From positions 62,001 through 126,000 of the forward strand of contig JAEXIT010000012.1 in NCBI GenBank assembly GCA_023446155.1: a DNA stretch of 64,000 bases. The letters run 5' to 3'. Made by a program: the position numbers and the translations under genes. Origin of the DNA: Bacteroidota bacterium (GTDB lineage: Bacteria; Bacteroidota; Bacteroidia; Flavobacteriales; Flavobacteriaceae). This document shows positions 1 to 10,900 of the stretch, one piece after another; positions within the stretch are counted from its first letter, which is position 1, and each line of letters starts with the position of its first letter. The notes below the pieces were generated by a model. It had not been told where the DNA came from. It saw nothing but the letters and a program-made list of their open reading frames with translations, and did not search any database.

Positions 1-597
1 CTAACCACTTCTTTTGATATTATGAAAGAAGGAATGGCAGTTGATCAATATCTGAAATTCCGAAATACATTAACACCGGCCAGTGGTTTTCAAAGTGCCC
101 AATACCGACTGATCGAGTTCGCATCTACCGATTTGATCAATCTGATCGACCACCGTTTCCGTGCAACCATCGACAGAAATACGCCATACGAACATGCATT
201 CGAGCATTTGTATTGGCAGGCTGCCGGAAAAGATTATAAAACCGGCGAAAAATCATATCTGATTAAAGAATTCGAAAAGAAATATAAAAAAACCTTTCTG
301 GCACATATGGAAGAATTCAACACCATAAACCTTTGGCGTAAATTCAAACAACTGCCGGAAGCCGATCAGAAAAATGAAGACCTGGTTCAGGCGATGCGTC
401 ATTACGACAAAACAGTGAACATTACCTGGGTTATGGGACATTATAATGCAGCGGTTAAATATATCGAAAGTGTACCGGGAACACAGGAAGCAACCGGAGG
501 AAGTGATTGGAAAAAATATATGTTACCCAAATACCAGCGAAGAATTTTCTTCCCGGAACTATGGTCGGATGAAGAATTGGAGAAATGGGGAGAATAA
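1..597 (+). CDS. kynA: Tryptophan 2,3-dioxygenase family protein (5' partial)
   Basis: C-terminal part of a haem dioxygenase that would open the indole ring of tryptophan to N-formylkynurenine in the cytoplasm. The frame is open to base 1, so the start lies outside the window; the ATG at 22 is internal. Seen: the family stretch FRNTLTPASGFQSAQYR (bases about 58-108), a late histidine in WVMGHYNAA that fits the haem ligand, then ATGGSDW and a terminal FFPELW, all in the order expected for TDO. It is followed after 26 bases by an M23 peptidase on the same strand. Bacteroidetes members are usually only labelled family proteins, so substrate specificity is inferred. Confidence 0.8.
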   Translation, partial: LTTSFDIMKEGMAVDQYLKFRNTLTPASGFQSAQYRLIEFASTDLINLIDHRFRATIDRNTPYEHAFEHLYWQAAGKDYKTGEKSYLIKEFEKKYKKTFLAHMEEFNTINLWRKFKQLPEADQKNEDLVQAMRHYDKTVNITWVMGHYNAAVKYIESVPGTQEATGGSDWKKYMLPKYQRRIFFPELWSDEELEKWGE

Positions 598-623
598 ATG
601 AATAACCACTAAACCTACTAGAA

Positions 624-1853
624 TTGAAATATATTGCCATCATATTAGTATTAACAACATTATTTGCCTGTAATAAAAAAGAAGAAAAGGAAGTCAAAGC
701 TCCTGTAGTTAAAAAAGAAAAAATCCTGGTTGAATACGGATTTACGCTTAACGATTTTAAAGTGGTTAACGATACCGTTAAATCCGGTGACAGCTTCGGA
801 AAAATTCTAGGATCACAAAACTTTGACGCAGCCCGTATTCATGAGATTAACGAAAAAATAAAAGACAGCTTTAATGTTCGCGATATCAGGATTGGCAAAC
901 CCTATACCTTATTGCAAAACAAAACCGCACCACACGATCTGAAGGTATTTATTTACCAACCGGATCGAATGACTTATTATGTGGTGGATCTTAGAGATTC
1001 GATTGTGGTGCATAAAAAACAACGTCCCGTTACGATTAAACGACGAACCATCGCTGCGGCTATCGACGGATCGGTATCGGAAACCTTAAAAAATGCAGGT
1101 GTCTCAGCAGCGCTGGCACCGGAATTGTCCCGAATTTATGCCTGGTCGATCGACTTCTTTAAAATTCAAAAAGGAGATAAGTTTGCGGTAACCATCAACG
1201 AAAAATATATTAGCGATACCATTTATGCCGGAATTGAAAGTATCGATGCTTCCTATTTCGAATACAAAGGCAAAAAAGTATATGCATTCCCGTTTAAACA
1301 AGATCCGAATTCCAGAAGGGTCGATTATTTTGACGAAGAAGGAAAAGTGCTGAAAAATATGTTTTTAAAAGCACCACTTAAGTTTGTCAACATTACTTCG
1401 CGATTTACCAAAAGCCGTTTCCACCCGGTTCAGTTAAAGTGGAAAGCGCATAACGGAACGGATTATGCTGCGCCAACGGGAACCCCGATTATGACAACTG
1501 CGTCCGGAGTGGTAGAACGTACCGGATATACCGCAGGAAATGGTAACTTTGTAAAAGTAAAACACAACGGTACCTATGCTACCCAATACCTGCACATGTC
1601 GAAGATCCTGGTTCGTCAGGGACAACGCGTACAACAGGGAGATGTTATCGGAAGGGTAGGAAGTACCGGACTGGCAACAGGGCCTCACGTGTGTTACCGT
1701 TTCTGGAAAAACGGTATTCAGGTGGATCCGTTACGCCAAAAGCTTCCGAATTCGGAACCTATGAATGCAAAATACAGAACGCGGTATATGGAGTATATCA
1801 AACCGCTTAAAAAAGAATTAGACAGTGTTTCAATTGCTAAGTTTGGAGAATAG
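624..1853 (+). CDS. M23 family peptidoglycan metallopeptidase, lipoprotein
   Basis: Predicted envelope lipoprotein that cuts peptidoglycan peptide bridges. The start is TTG: no ATG lies between the in-frame stop at 603 and the signal sequence. Residues 1-16 form a lipoprotein signal ending in the lipobox LFAC. An N-terminal region of about 240 residues contains a LysM-like stretch near 50-100 and an OapA-like middle. The LytM/M23 domain (about 255-375) has zinc ligands H276 and D280 (HNGTD) and H324 (YLHMS). The last motif reads GPHVC, so the usual second His of HxH is C357. Ends directly against the pgi start, so the two are probably co-transcribed. Confidence 0.85.
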   Translation: MKYIAIILVLTTLFACNKKEEKEVKAPVVKKEKILVEYGFTLNDFKVVNDTVKSGDSFGKILGSQNFDAARIHEINEKIKDSFNVRDIRIGKPYTLLQNKTAPHDLKVFIYQPDRMTYYVVDLRDSIVVHKKQRPVTIKRRTIAAAIDGSVSETLKNAGVSAALAPELSRIYAWSIDFFKIQKGDKFAVTINEKYISDTIYAGIESIDASYFEYKGKKVYAFPFKQDPNSRRVDYFDEEGKVLKNMFLKAPLKFVNITSRFTKSRFHPVQLKWKAHNGTDYAAPTGTPIMTTASGVVERTGYTAGNGNFVKVKHNGTYATQYLHMSKILVRQGQRVQQGDVIGRVGSTGLATGPHVCYRFWKNGIQVDPLRQKLPNSEPMNAKYRTRYMEYIKPLKKELDSVSIAKFGE

Positions 1854-3464
1854 ATGTTAGAGAATACAAATCCTACAGGAACTGTTGCCTGGCAAAAGTT
1901 GCGTGCCCATTTTAACGAAATGCAGTATGTGAAAATGCAGGATCTTTTTGAAGCCGATACACAACGGGTTGAAAAGCTACACCTGATTTGGAATGACTTT
2001 TTACTGGACTATTCCAAAAACCGCATTGAAAAAAAAACGCTGGACCTTTTTGTCGAATTGGCCGAAGAAATTGGCCTTAAAGCAGCAATCGAACACTATT
2101 TCTCCGGAGATAAAATCAATCATACCGAAGATCGAAGCGTACTACATACCGCTTTGCGATCGAAGGAAACCGAAATACTTGTCGATGGTAAAAATATAAT
2201 TCCGGAAATCCAGGCCGTCAAAGCCCATATCCGATCGTTTTCGGAGGCGGTGATTCATGGTGTTAAAAAAGGATATACCGGAAAAGCATTTACCGATATC
2301 GTAAATATTGGTATCGGTGGTTCGGATCTCGGACCGGATATGGTGGTTGAAGCCTTACAGTTTTACAGAAATCACCTGAATGTTCACTTTATTTCGAATA
2401 TCGACGGCGATCATGTGGCTGAAAAATTAAAACAGCTGAATCCGGAAACCACACTATTTATTATTGTTTCCAAAACCTTTACGACTCAGGAAACCCTTAC
2501 CAATGCCGAAACAATCAAAAGTTGGTTTTTGAAAACAGCTTCTCAGGATGCTGTCGCCGATCATTTTGTAGCCGTTTCGACGAATTTGGAAAAGGTGGTG
2601 GCGTTCGGAATTTCTGAGGACACTATTTTTCCGATGTGGGACTGGGTGGGTGGTCGATTTTCACTGTGGAGTGCTGTCGGACTTTCGATTAGCCTAGCCA
2701 TTGGAAATGACAATTTCGAACGTCTTTTAAAAGGTGCGAATAAAATGGATGTTCATTTCAGAACTGCGGCTTTCGATCGTAACATGCCGGCTATTCTGGC
2801 GTTTATCAGCATTTGGTACAATAACTTTTTTGAGGCCGAAACGGAAGCTGTAATTCCTTATTCGGATTACCTGAAAAAGCTCGTTCCGTATTTGCAACAG
2901 GCTTTTATGGAAAGTAATGGGAAGCAAATCAATCGTGAGGGGTATCCGGTGAATTATCAAACCGGAACTATTGTTTGGGGCGAGCCTGGAAGCAATTCGC
3001 AGCATGCCTTTTTTCAATTGATCCATCAGGGAACCAAATTAGTCCCGGCCGATTTTATCGGATTTAAAGAATCGTTACACGGAAATACGGAGCATCACGA
3101 TAAACTGATGTCGAATTTCTTTGCGCAAACGGAAGCCTTACTAAAAGGTAAAACCCAAGTAGAAGTAGCAAAGGAGCAATCTGCGAATGACTACCTGATT
3201 CCTTTTAAATCATTTGACGGGAACCGGCCTACGAATACGCTGCTTATCGATAAGCTAACGCCGGAAGCATTGGGAAGTCTGATTGCAATGTATGAACACA
3301 AGATTTTTGTACAAGGGGTGATCTGGAATATCTTTAGTTATGATCAGTTTGGTGTGGAATATGGTAAATCCTTAGCAAACACTATTTTAAAAGAGATTAA
3401 TAATCACGAAGTCGGATCGCACGATAGTTCCACGGAGTTCCTTTTGCGGAATTATTTAAAATAA
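1854..3464 (+). CDS. pgi: Glucose-6-phosphate isomerase
   Basis: Interconverts glucose 6-phosphate and fructose 6-phosphate in glycolysis and gluconeogenesis, and so supplies the substrate of glmS near the right end of the window. 536 residues, normal for the long bacterial form. Seen: GIGGSDLGP, the first PGI signature around DWVGGRFSLWSAVG (about 264-277), and the second around YDQFGVEYGKSLA near the C-terminus, including the lysine that takes part in catalysis. The ATG follows the stop of the M23 gene with no spacer, suggesting translational coupling. A hairpin terminator follows 24 bases after the stop. Confidence 0.97.
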   Translation: MLENTNPTGTVAWQKLRAHFNEMQYVKMQDLFEADTQRVEKLHLIWNDFLLDYSKNRIEKKTLDLFVELAEEIGLKAAIEHYFSGDKINHTEDRSVLHTALRSKETEILVDGKNIIPEIQAVKAHIRSFSEAVIHGVKKGYTGKAFTDIVNIGIGGSDLGPDMVVEALQFYRNHLNVHFISNIDGDHVAEKLKQLNPETTLFIIVSKTFTTQETLTNAETIKSWFLKTASQDAVADHFVAVSTNLEKVVAFGISEDTIFPMWDWVGGRFSLWSAVGLSISLAIGNDNFERLLKGANKMDVHFRTAAFDRNMPAILAFISIWYNNFFEAETEAVIPYSDYLKKLVPYLQQAFMESNGKQINREGYPVNYQTGTIVWGEPGSNSQHAFFQLIHQGTKLVPADFIGFKESLHGNTEHHDKLMSNFFAQTEALLKGKTQVEVAKEQSANDYLIPFKSFDGNRPTNTLLIDKLTPEALGSLIAMYEHKIFVQGVIWNIFSYDQFGVEYGKSLANTILKEINNHEVGSHDSSTEFLLRNYLK

Positions 3465-3487
3465 GAGACCTCTACAAGATAAAAATG

Positions 3488-3513
3488 AAATTCTGCTACG
3501 GCAGAATTTTTTG
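3488..3513 (+). terminator. Rho-independent terminator after pgi
   Basis: Nine-base-pair stem AAATTCTGC/GCAGAATTT around the tetraloop TACG, followed by a T run. It closes the kynA-M23-pgi unit. Confidence 0.8.
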
Positions 3514-3656
3514 TGTCTTTAAGGAACTGCTATTTTGATTTATGATAAATAGAAAATAGTTTGTTTACTTCCTCCTATTGGATGTCTTTTAAATCGTATT
3601 TTTTCCTCTTGTATAAAAGACATGCCTTTTTGTTTATATAGCAAAAGATAGTAAGT

Positions 3657-4172
3657 ATGAGTGTTTTTTTAAATTTTAAAATCCTAAAAAGAATATACCG
3701 TTTTCACAACACATTGAGTAAAACAGGATTGTTTGTAACCGCTTTTTTTGTATTGTTTTTTCTAACGATCTCCCTTTCTATTTTAGGAAATTATTTGCAG
3801 GATGATGCTTTGACCATAAAATTTTTGGAAGGGAAAAGTCCACTTTCGATCTTTTTGTTGACAGTTATTCTGGCGCCTGTCGTGGAAACTTTAATTTTTC
3901 AGTATGGTATTATAGCGCTTAGTCTGAAGGTTCGATCAAGGTATACTAAAAAAATGGCACTTATTGTATCGGCATTAGTATTTGGGATGGAGCATGGGTA
4001 CAATGCGATCTATATTGTTTTCGCTACAATTATGGGTGCGGCATTGGCTTTTTATTATCTGATTTTTAAGAAATATACGACAGAATTTGCTGTGGTAGCG
4101 ATTATGGTACTACACGCATTATTAAACTTTATCAGTTTTTTAATAAATCATCTTTTAGATGTTGAAATATAA
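3657..4172 (+). CDS. CPBP family intramembrane protease (variant motif)
   Basis: Small multi-pass membrane protein of the CPBP/Abi family (171 residues, at least four hydrophobic segments). The family motif 1, normally EExxxR, reads ETLIFQ here (E77, then T and Q in place of E and R). Motif 2 FxxxH is intact (FGMEH, H113), and a third motif HALLN (H153, N157) is present. Related proteins process prenylated or membrane substrates; the substrate here is unknown. Monocistronic between a terminator and a 306-base gap. The altered motif may mean changed or lost catalysis, but similar ETxxFQ versions seem common in Bacteroidetes. Confidence 0.75.
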   Translation: MSVFLNFKILKRIYRFHNTLSKTGLFVTAFFVLFFLTISLSILGNYLQDDALTIKFLEGKSPLSIFLLTVILAPVVETLIFQYGIIALSLKVRSRYTKKMALIVSALVFGMEHGYNAIYIVFATIMGAALAFYYLIFKKYTTEFAVVAIMVLHALLNFISFLINHLLDVEI

Positions 4173-4478
4173 AAAGCGAATAGTCTTATAGGTTGTTCTT
4201 TAGTGGTTTAGAATTGTTTAATGGCCCAAAAAATACAATAAATGGTCTTTTTGTTCCTGTTTTTAGGTATTTTAAAAATAACAATCATTGCTTTTACGAG
4301 GTATTTTTTTGAATTCTCTATTCTTCGTGTTAAATAATGGTTAAAAAATAAATATTTCTCTTTCAGAGGGTTGAAATGTGATAATTGTTTAAATTATTAA
4401 CGTTTGTTAACATTAAATTAACTCAGTGTGAAAATAAATGACCAAACTTTGTGGAAAATTTAAAAACACAACTGCAAG
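4173..4478. other. Intergenic stretch upstream of the TonB receptor gene
   Basis: 306 AT-rich bases with no gene. I found no hairpin terminator and no perfect TAnnTTTG box; AAACTTTG at 4444-4451 is the nearest match but has no TTG at the right distance. It presumably holds the promoter of the receptor gene. Confidence 0.5.
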
Positions 4479-7181
4479 ATGAAAAATTTGAAGACTTGGT
4501 TATTGTTAACGCTAGTTTCCCTGGTGTCTACGGTAGCTTTTTCGCAAACTAAAATTACAGGTACTGTTACCGATGGCGAACTGAAAGGTTCCTTACCGGG
4601 TGCCAGTGTTATTGTTAAAGGAACCAACGAAGGCGTAACTACCGATTTCGATGGAAAATTCACACTAACAACCAATGCTAAATCCGGTGAATTAATTATC
4701 TCTTTTATTGGATATGCTGCAAAAACCGTTTCTTTTAAAGGTGAAGCCGGAAAAACGATTGTGATCGGAAATGTCGAACTGGAATCCGATTCCAATACCT
4801 TAGAAGATATTGTGGTAGTAGGAAAAGGAGTAATCGACTTAGCAAAAGATAGAAGAACGCCTATTGCTGTTTCTACAATCAAAGTTTCTGAAATTCAGGC
4901 AAAAGTGGGTTCAGCCGATATTACGCAAACCTTAGTAAACACACCTTCAGTTTACGTAGCCGGTCAGGCAGGTGGATTTGGAGATTCCAGAGTGAATGTA
5001 CGTGGTTTTGCACAAGATAATACCGCTTTCTTATTAAACGGTCAGCCAATTAATGGTATGGAAGATGGTAAAATATACTGGTCAAACTGGTCGGGTATGT
5101 CGGATATCGCTAATGGAATCCAGATTCAAAGAGGTTTGGGATCTTCTAAATTAGCCATCTCTTCTGTGGGTGGTACCGTTAACTTTATTACAAAAGCAAC
5201 CGATAAAAGACAAGGTGGATTTGCTTCTTTTGGATTAGCAAATAACGATTACCTTAAATCAACAATCGGATACAATACCGGTATGAATGCCAAAGGATGG
5301 GGGATGAGCGTTATGTTTACCCATTGGCAAGGAGACGGGTATAACTACGGAACCAAAGGTGAAGGTCAAAGTTATTTTATCTCCGTAGGGTACCAACCAA
5401 ACAGCAAACATAATTTTAACTTCTTACTGACAGGTGCGCCACAGGAACACGATCAGAACTTTACCAAAACAATCAAAACCTATTTGGATAAAGGAAGAAG
5501 ATTTAACGATAACTGGGGAACGCTTAACGGGAAATACCTGTCGGAAAGAACCAATTTCTATCACAAACCGGTTGCTAACTTTAACTGGGATTACAACATC
5601 AGCGATAAAACGCAATTGTCATCTGTATTATATGCTTCATGGGGACGTGGAGGTGGAACCGGAAACTACGGTAAAAGTAGTGCTAAATTGAGAACTCCGG
5701 ACGGACAGATCGATTTCGACGGAATCTACGCGAATAACCTAAACAGCCCTAATGGCGATGGTAATCCAAACAATAACTACATCATCCGTTCTTCAATGAA
5801 CAACCACGCTTGGTATGGATTGGTGTCGAACCTAAAAACGGAATTGACTAAAAACTTAAACTTGAATGTTGGTTTGGATTTAAGAACGTATAACGGTACA
5901 CACTACAGACAGGTTTCAAATTTCTTAGGATTGAACAGCTGGACAGAATCAAGATCGTTACGTGATAATACACACCAAACGGTTTCGGCTCCGGTATTCA
6001 ATACGGTAACAGATCAGATGGGAACAAACCCATGGAAATCGATGTTTAGTACGATGGCAGAAAACCAGAGAATCGATTACGATTACAGCGAAACAATTAT
6101 GTACGGAGGTGTATTCGGACAGTTAGAATATTCAGACGATAAAGTATCGGCTTTCTTCCAAGGTGCGGTATCAAACCAGTCACACGAACGTGAGGATCGT
6201 TACGATTATTTACCAGAATTTCAAAAATCAGAAAAAGTAAACAACGTGGGCTATAATGTAAAAGCCGGAGGTAGTTATAACATCACCGAAAACAATTCAG
6301 TTTACGTAAATGCTGGATACTACTCCAGACAACCTTACCACGATAATGTTTACTTAAACTTTACCAATGCCGTAAACCCATTATCATCTAATGAGAAAAT
6401 ATTAGGTTTGGAAGCGGGTTATAGCTTTAAATCAAAATTCTTAAGTGCGAATCTTAACGCTTACAGAACAACTTGGAAAGACAGAGTTACAACCACATCA
6501 AGTACTACAATTGCCGATGGTGTTATCGGAACTACTCCGGTTGCTGCAGGAAGTTTGATCTATAAAACGAACCAGGGTGTTGAGCAAATACACACAGGAT
6601 TGGAGTTAGACCTTATCGCAAAACCATTCCGTCAATTGGAAATCAAAGGATTTGCATCGGTTGGAAACTGGAACTATAAAGGTGAAGTGGTAACGACTCA
6701 AAGAGATGAGAGTTTAAACACTTTGGATGAGAAAAGAGAAGACGTAGACGGAGGTAAAGTGGGTGATGCTGCGCAAACTACTTTTGGTGCCGGATTCAAA
6801 TACGAAATCATCGAGCGTGTATCTTTTGATGCCGACTGGAGAAACTATTCTAAATTATACGCAAACGTAGGTGCTGTAAAAGATAACCTGGAGTTGCCAT
6901 CGTATAACTTGGTTGACGCAGGATTCTCATACAAAATGTTAGTTGGAAAAGATAAAAAGAACTCTGTTAACTTCCGTATCAATGTGAACAACGTGTTTAA
7001 CGAAATCTATTTATCGGAATTAACCAGTAACATCAAAACGACTGCAAATGTAAACACAGCTCAACCGGCTCAGGGAACGTATCAGTCTACAGGAAGAATA
7101 TACAATGGTATTGCCGATGGTAACCAAGGGTATTTCGGATATGGAAGAACCTGGAACGTATCGTTACGCTATAACTTTTAA
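4479..7181 (+). CDS. TonB-dependent outer-membrane receptor
   Basis: Outer-membrane beta-barrel transporter driven by TonB/ExbBD; the ligand cannot be read from the sequence. 900 residues: Sec signal peptide (about 1-22, ending AFSQ), a carboxypeptidase-like regulatory domain (about 25-105, ITGTVTDG and GTTDFDGKF-like pattern), a TonB-box-like DIVVVG near 110, the plug (RVNVRGFAQDN, LLNGQPINGMEDG) and then a barrel rich in alternating aromatic residues ending in aromatic F. No SusD-type partner follows, so it is not a canonical Sus pair and may take up a siderophore, vitamin or peptide. It stands alone between a gap and a strong terminator. Confidence 0.9.
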   Translation: MKNLKTWLLLTLVSLVSTVAFSQTKITGTVTDGELKGSLPGASVIVKGTNEGVTTDFDGKFTLTTNAKSGELIISFIGYAAKTVSFKGEAGKTIVIGNVELESDSNTLEDIVVVGKGVIDLAKDRRTPIAVSTIKVSEIQAKVGSADITQTLVNTPSVYVAGQAGGFGDSRVNVRGFAQDNTAFLLNGQPINGMEDGKIYWSNWSGMSDIANGIQIQRGLGSSKLAISSVGGTVNFITKATDKRQGGFASFGLANNDYLKSTIGYNTGMNAKGWGMSVMFTHWQGDGYNYGTKGEGQSYFISVGYQPNSKHNFNFLLTGAPQEHDQNFTKTIKTYLDKGRRFNDNWGTLNGKYLSERTNFYHKPVANFNWDYNISDKTQLSSVLYASWGRGGGTGNYGKSSAKLRTPDGQIDFDGIYANNLNSPNGDGNPNNNYIIRSSMNNHAWYGLVSNLKTELTKNLNLNVGLDLRTYNGTHYRQVSNFLGLNSWTESRSLRDNTHQTVSAPVFNTVTDQMGTNPWKSMFSTMAENQRIDYDYSETIMYGGVFGQLEYSDDKVSAFFQGAVSNQSHEREDRYDYLPEFQKSEKVNNVGYNVKAGGSYNITENNSVYVNAGYYSRQPYHDNVYLNFTNAVNPLSSNEKILGLEAGYSFKSKFLSANLNAYRTTWKDRVTTTSSTTIADGVIGTTPVAAGSLIYKTNQGVEQIHTGLELDLIAKPFRQLEIKGFASVGNWNYKGEVVTTQRDESLNTLDEKREDVDGGKVGDAAQTTFGAGFKYEIIERVSFDADWRNYSKLYANVGAVKDNLELPSYNLVDAGFSYKMLVGKDKKNSVNFRINVNNVFNEIYLSELTSNIKTTANVNTAQPAQGTYQSTGRIYNGIADGNQGYFGYGRTWNVSLRYNF

Positions 7182-7202
7182 TTAATTATCCGTTATAATA
7201 AG

Positions 7203-7236
7203 AAAACCTCCCGATCAACTGATTGGGAGGTTTTTT
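7203..7236 (+). terminator. Terminator after the TonB receptor, probably bidirectional
   Basis: Stem AACCTCCC/GGGAGGTT with a 12-base loop and a run of Ts on the plus strand. The A run on its left could also serve the converging DsbA-like gene. Confidence 0.8.
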
Positions 7237-7261
7237 TATGCGGTTTTGGCTGTGTTTTATA

Positions 7262-7915
7262 TTAAGACTCGGACGATTGATTCATTTCCTGAAAAACGCC
7301 GTTTAAGGTCGCTAAAAAATGATCAACAGGTTGAGCGCCCTTAACGGCGTATTTGTTGTTTAAAACGAAGAAAGGAACCGAATTAATGCCATATTGATAT
7401 GCCAGTTGCTGATCGGCTTTTACTTCCTCGGCAAATAAATCCTTTTCGTATACATCGCGGATGTCGGCTTCTGATAATCCAAGGCTTTCTCCAATCGCAA
7501 TTAGCGTAGGGATGTCGTCAATGTTTTTGCCTTCGGTAAAGTAGGCGCGGAATAAGGCGTCTTCAATTTCATTCTGCACGCCTTTGGTTTTGGCCAATGC
7601 CGATAATTGATGTGCTTTCATACTATTGGCCGGAACGGCTTTTTCAAAATGAAAATCCAATCCAACTTCTCGGGCGATTTCGGTAGCATTCTCGTGCATT
7701 TCTTCCGATTCTGCCAGACTAATGCCTTTACGGTTGGCCATGCTTTGCGCCGCCGATATCGTGGTGTCGGTCACCGCTTCCGGATCCAGCTGAAAGGCAC
7801 GCCAGCTGATTTCCACCTGGTCGCGATGTTCAAATTGCGCTAAGGCTTTTTCGAATTTTGTTTTTCCGATATAACAAAACGGACAGCGAATGTCACTCCA
7901 TATTTCTATTTTCAT
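7262..7915 (-). CDS. DsbA family oxidoreductase (FrnE-like)
   Basis: Thioredoxin-fold protein of 217 residues with the active-site motif CPFC (C11, C14) directly after the first strand (IEIWSDIRCPFC), then the helical insert and a cis-Pro region (INSVPFFVLN) near 180. This is the cytoplasmic FrnE/2-hydroxychromene isomerase-like branch: no signal peptide is present. The role is probably thiol-disulphide exchange in stress, but it is not established for this family member. It lies seven bases downstream of mfd on the same strand, so it is likely read through from mfd. Confidence 0.88.
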   Translation of the reverse strand: MKIEIWSDIRCPFCYIGKTKFEKALAQFEHRDQVEISWRAFQLDPEAVTDTTISAAQSMANRKGISLAESEEMHENATEIAREVGLDFHFEKAVPANSMKAHQLSALAKTKGVQNEIEDALFRAYFTEGKNIDDIPTLIAIGESLGLSEADIRDVYEKDLFAEEVKADQQLAYQYGINSVPFFVLNNKYAVKGAQPVDHFLATLNGVFQEMNQSSES

Positions 7916-7922
7916 AGCTCTT

Positions 7923-10900
7923 TTAATTTTGATTCATCATTTCCATTAACTCCAAAGCCCGTTTGATCGATTTTACATTTTCGAATGTTAGTAACAGGCG
8001 AAGGCCATTCTTGGTTTCTTTTTCTTTCATCTTACATAAGTTGCCCTGTTGTTGTACAAAACGGAGTACTTTATGAAAACGATTCGACTGGTAAAAATCC
8101 GATTGCTGATCGGCTACAAAATAACCCACCATCTTACCTTGTTTTAATACCAGTTTTTCAATACCGATACGCGTCGCGATCCACTTAATGCGGATGCTGT
8201 TGAGTAAGGCTACGGCTTGTCGCGGTAAGGGTCCGAAGCGGTCGATTAGTTTTTGTTCGTAGGCTTCTAAATCGGCATCGGTTTTAATATTACTCAGTTC
8301 ATTATACAAATTCAAACGCTCCGAAATATTGTTGATGTATTCGTCCGGAAATAAAAGTTCGAAATCGGTATCGATCTGAATGTCTTTTACATATTCCTTT
8401 GTTTCGATATCGTTGTCTTCCGGGTATAAATCCTTGAATTCATTTTCTTTTAATTCTTCAATCGCCTCGTTCATAATTTTCTGATAGGTGTCGAAGCCGA
8501 TTTCGTTAATGAATCCGCTTTGTTCACCACCTAATAAATCACCGGCACCACGAATTTCAAGGTCTTTCATTGCGATGTTAAAACCACTTCCTAATTCGCT
8601 GAATTGTTCCAATGCCTGAAGTCGTTTTCGGGCTTCTTCCGTCATAGCCGAATACGGCGGACTGATAAAGTAACAAAATGCCTTTTTATTGCTTCGCCCT
8701 ACGCGACCACGCATTTGATGCAAATCCGATAGTCCGAAATTATTGGCATTGTTGATAAAGATTGTATTCGCATTCGGAACATCCAGTCCGCTTTCGATGA
8801 TGGTGGTGGCGACCAATACGTCGAAATCACCATCCATAAAAGCAAGCATTAGTTCTTCGAGTTTTTTGCCGTCCATTTGTCCATGACCTACGCCAACTTT
8901 GGCGCCGGGAACGAGTCGCTGAATCATTCCGGCTACTTCCCGGATGTTTTCAATCCGGTTGTTGATAAAATACACCTGACCGCCACGTTCGATTTCATAC
9001 GAAACAGCATCGCGGATTACTTCTTCGTTAAAGCCAACCACATGCGTTTCGATCGGATAACGATTGGGTGGTGGTGTAGTGATAACCGACAAATCGCGTG
9101 CGGCCATCAACGAAAACTGTAGCGTTCTCGGAATCGGTGTCGCCGTTAAGGTAAGCGTGTCGACATTCTGAGCAATCGTTTTGAGTTTGTCTTTTACCGC
9201 TACGCCGAATTTCTGTTCTTCGTCGATAACCAACAATCCCAGATCTTTAAAGACCACGTTTTTATTCACCAATTGATGGGTTCCGATAATAATGTCCAGT
9301 TTGCCGCTTTCGAGTTCTTTTAGGATCTCGGTTTTTTGCTTGGCGGTACGGAATCGGTTGATATAATTCACATTCACCGGCATGTCTTTTAACCGGTCGC
9401 GGAAGGTTTTATAATGTTGAAAAGCCAAAATAGTTGTCGGTACCAAAATGGCAACCTGCTTCCCGTTGTCTACGGCTTTAAAGGCCGCGCGGATGGCAAC
9501 TTCCGTTTTTCCGAAACCTACGTCACCACAAACCAATCGATCCATTGGTCGATCGTTTTCCATGTCTGCTTTTACATCCTGAGTCGCTTTTAACTGATCC
9601 GGTGTGTCTTCATAAATAAAGGAACTTTCCAGCTCGGCCTGTAAGTAGCTGTCGGGTGCAAAAGCATAGCCTTTATCCAATCGGCGTTTGGCGTATAGTT
9701 GGATCAGATTAAACGCAATGTGTTTAACCCGGGCTTTGGTTTTTTGTTTTAAGGTTTTCCAGGCGCTCGATCCCAGTTTGTATATTTTGGGCGGCGCGCC
9801 GTCTTTTCCGTTGTATTTGGATATTTTATGCAGCGAGTGAATGCTCACATACACAATGTCGTTATCGGCATACACCAGTTTAATGGCTTCCTGTGTTTTG
9901 CCTTCGACCTGAATTTTTTGTAAACCACCAAACTTACCAATACCGTGGTCAATATGGGTCACATAATCGCCAACGGATAAGGTGGTCAGTTCTTTTAGGG
10001 TGATGGTCTGTTTTTTTGAATAACCGTTTTTCAGGTTGAATTTGTGATAACGCTCAAAAATCTGATGGTCGGTATAACAGGCTATCCGGTTTTCATCGTC
10101 GATAAAACCTTGGTATAAAGGCGAAACGATGGTTTTGTATTGTTTGCGGATGTCTTCGTGGTTCGTCTCGTCCAGCGATTCGAAAATGTCATGAAAACGT
10201 TTTGCCTGACCTTCGTTGGAACAGAAAAGGTAGTTTTTATAACCGTTGAAATGATTGTCGTTCAGGTTGTTTAATAATAAATCAAACTGCTTGTTAAACG
10301 ATGGTTGCGGCTGTATGTGAAATTCGACCGTTTTCTGGGTTCGGTAGATCGGCTTTGAAGCCAGTTCCACAATCGTAAAATCCAATGATTTTTTTACAAA
10401 GGATTGTTGGTTGAGGAACATGTTTTCGGGCGATGCATGCTGAATTTCAGAAGATAACTTCTGAAAAGCTTCGTTGGCTTTTTCGAATAATTTATCCAGT
10501 CGGTTTAGTAATAAATCGGTGTTCTGGATAAAAATGACCGTTTGCGGACTTATATAGTCAAGGAAACTTTCACGATTTTCTTTTAAAAATTTATTCTCGA
10601 CATTCGGAATAATTGTGATCTTTTTTTGTTTTTCGACCGATAACTGGGTTTCCACATCAAACGTACGAATACTGTCGACTTCGTTTCCGAAAAACTCGAT
10701 TCGGTACGGATTGTCGTTCGAAAATGAAAAAACGTCAACAATACCACCGCGAACCGAAAATTCGCCCGGTTCCGATACGAAATCCACGCGTTTGAAATTG
10801 TATTCAAAAAGCACTTCATTGATAAAATCGATCGAGATATTATCGCCGGTGGCGACTTTTAGGGTGTTTTTGTCCAGTTCCTTACGGGTAACGACCTTTT

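Noticed and set aside
4444..4451. AAACTTTG as promoter of the TonB receptor
   Set aside because: First base deviates and no TTG stands at 17-19 bases upstream.
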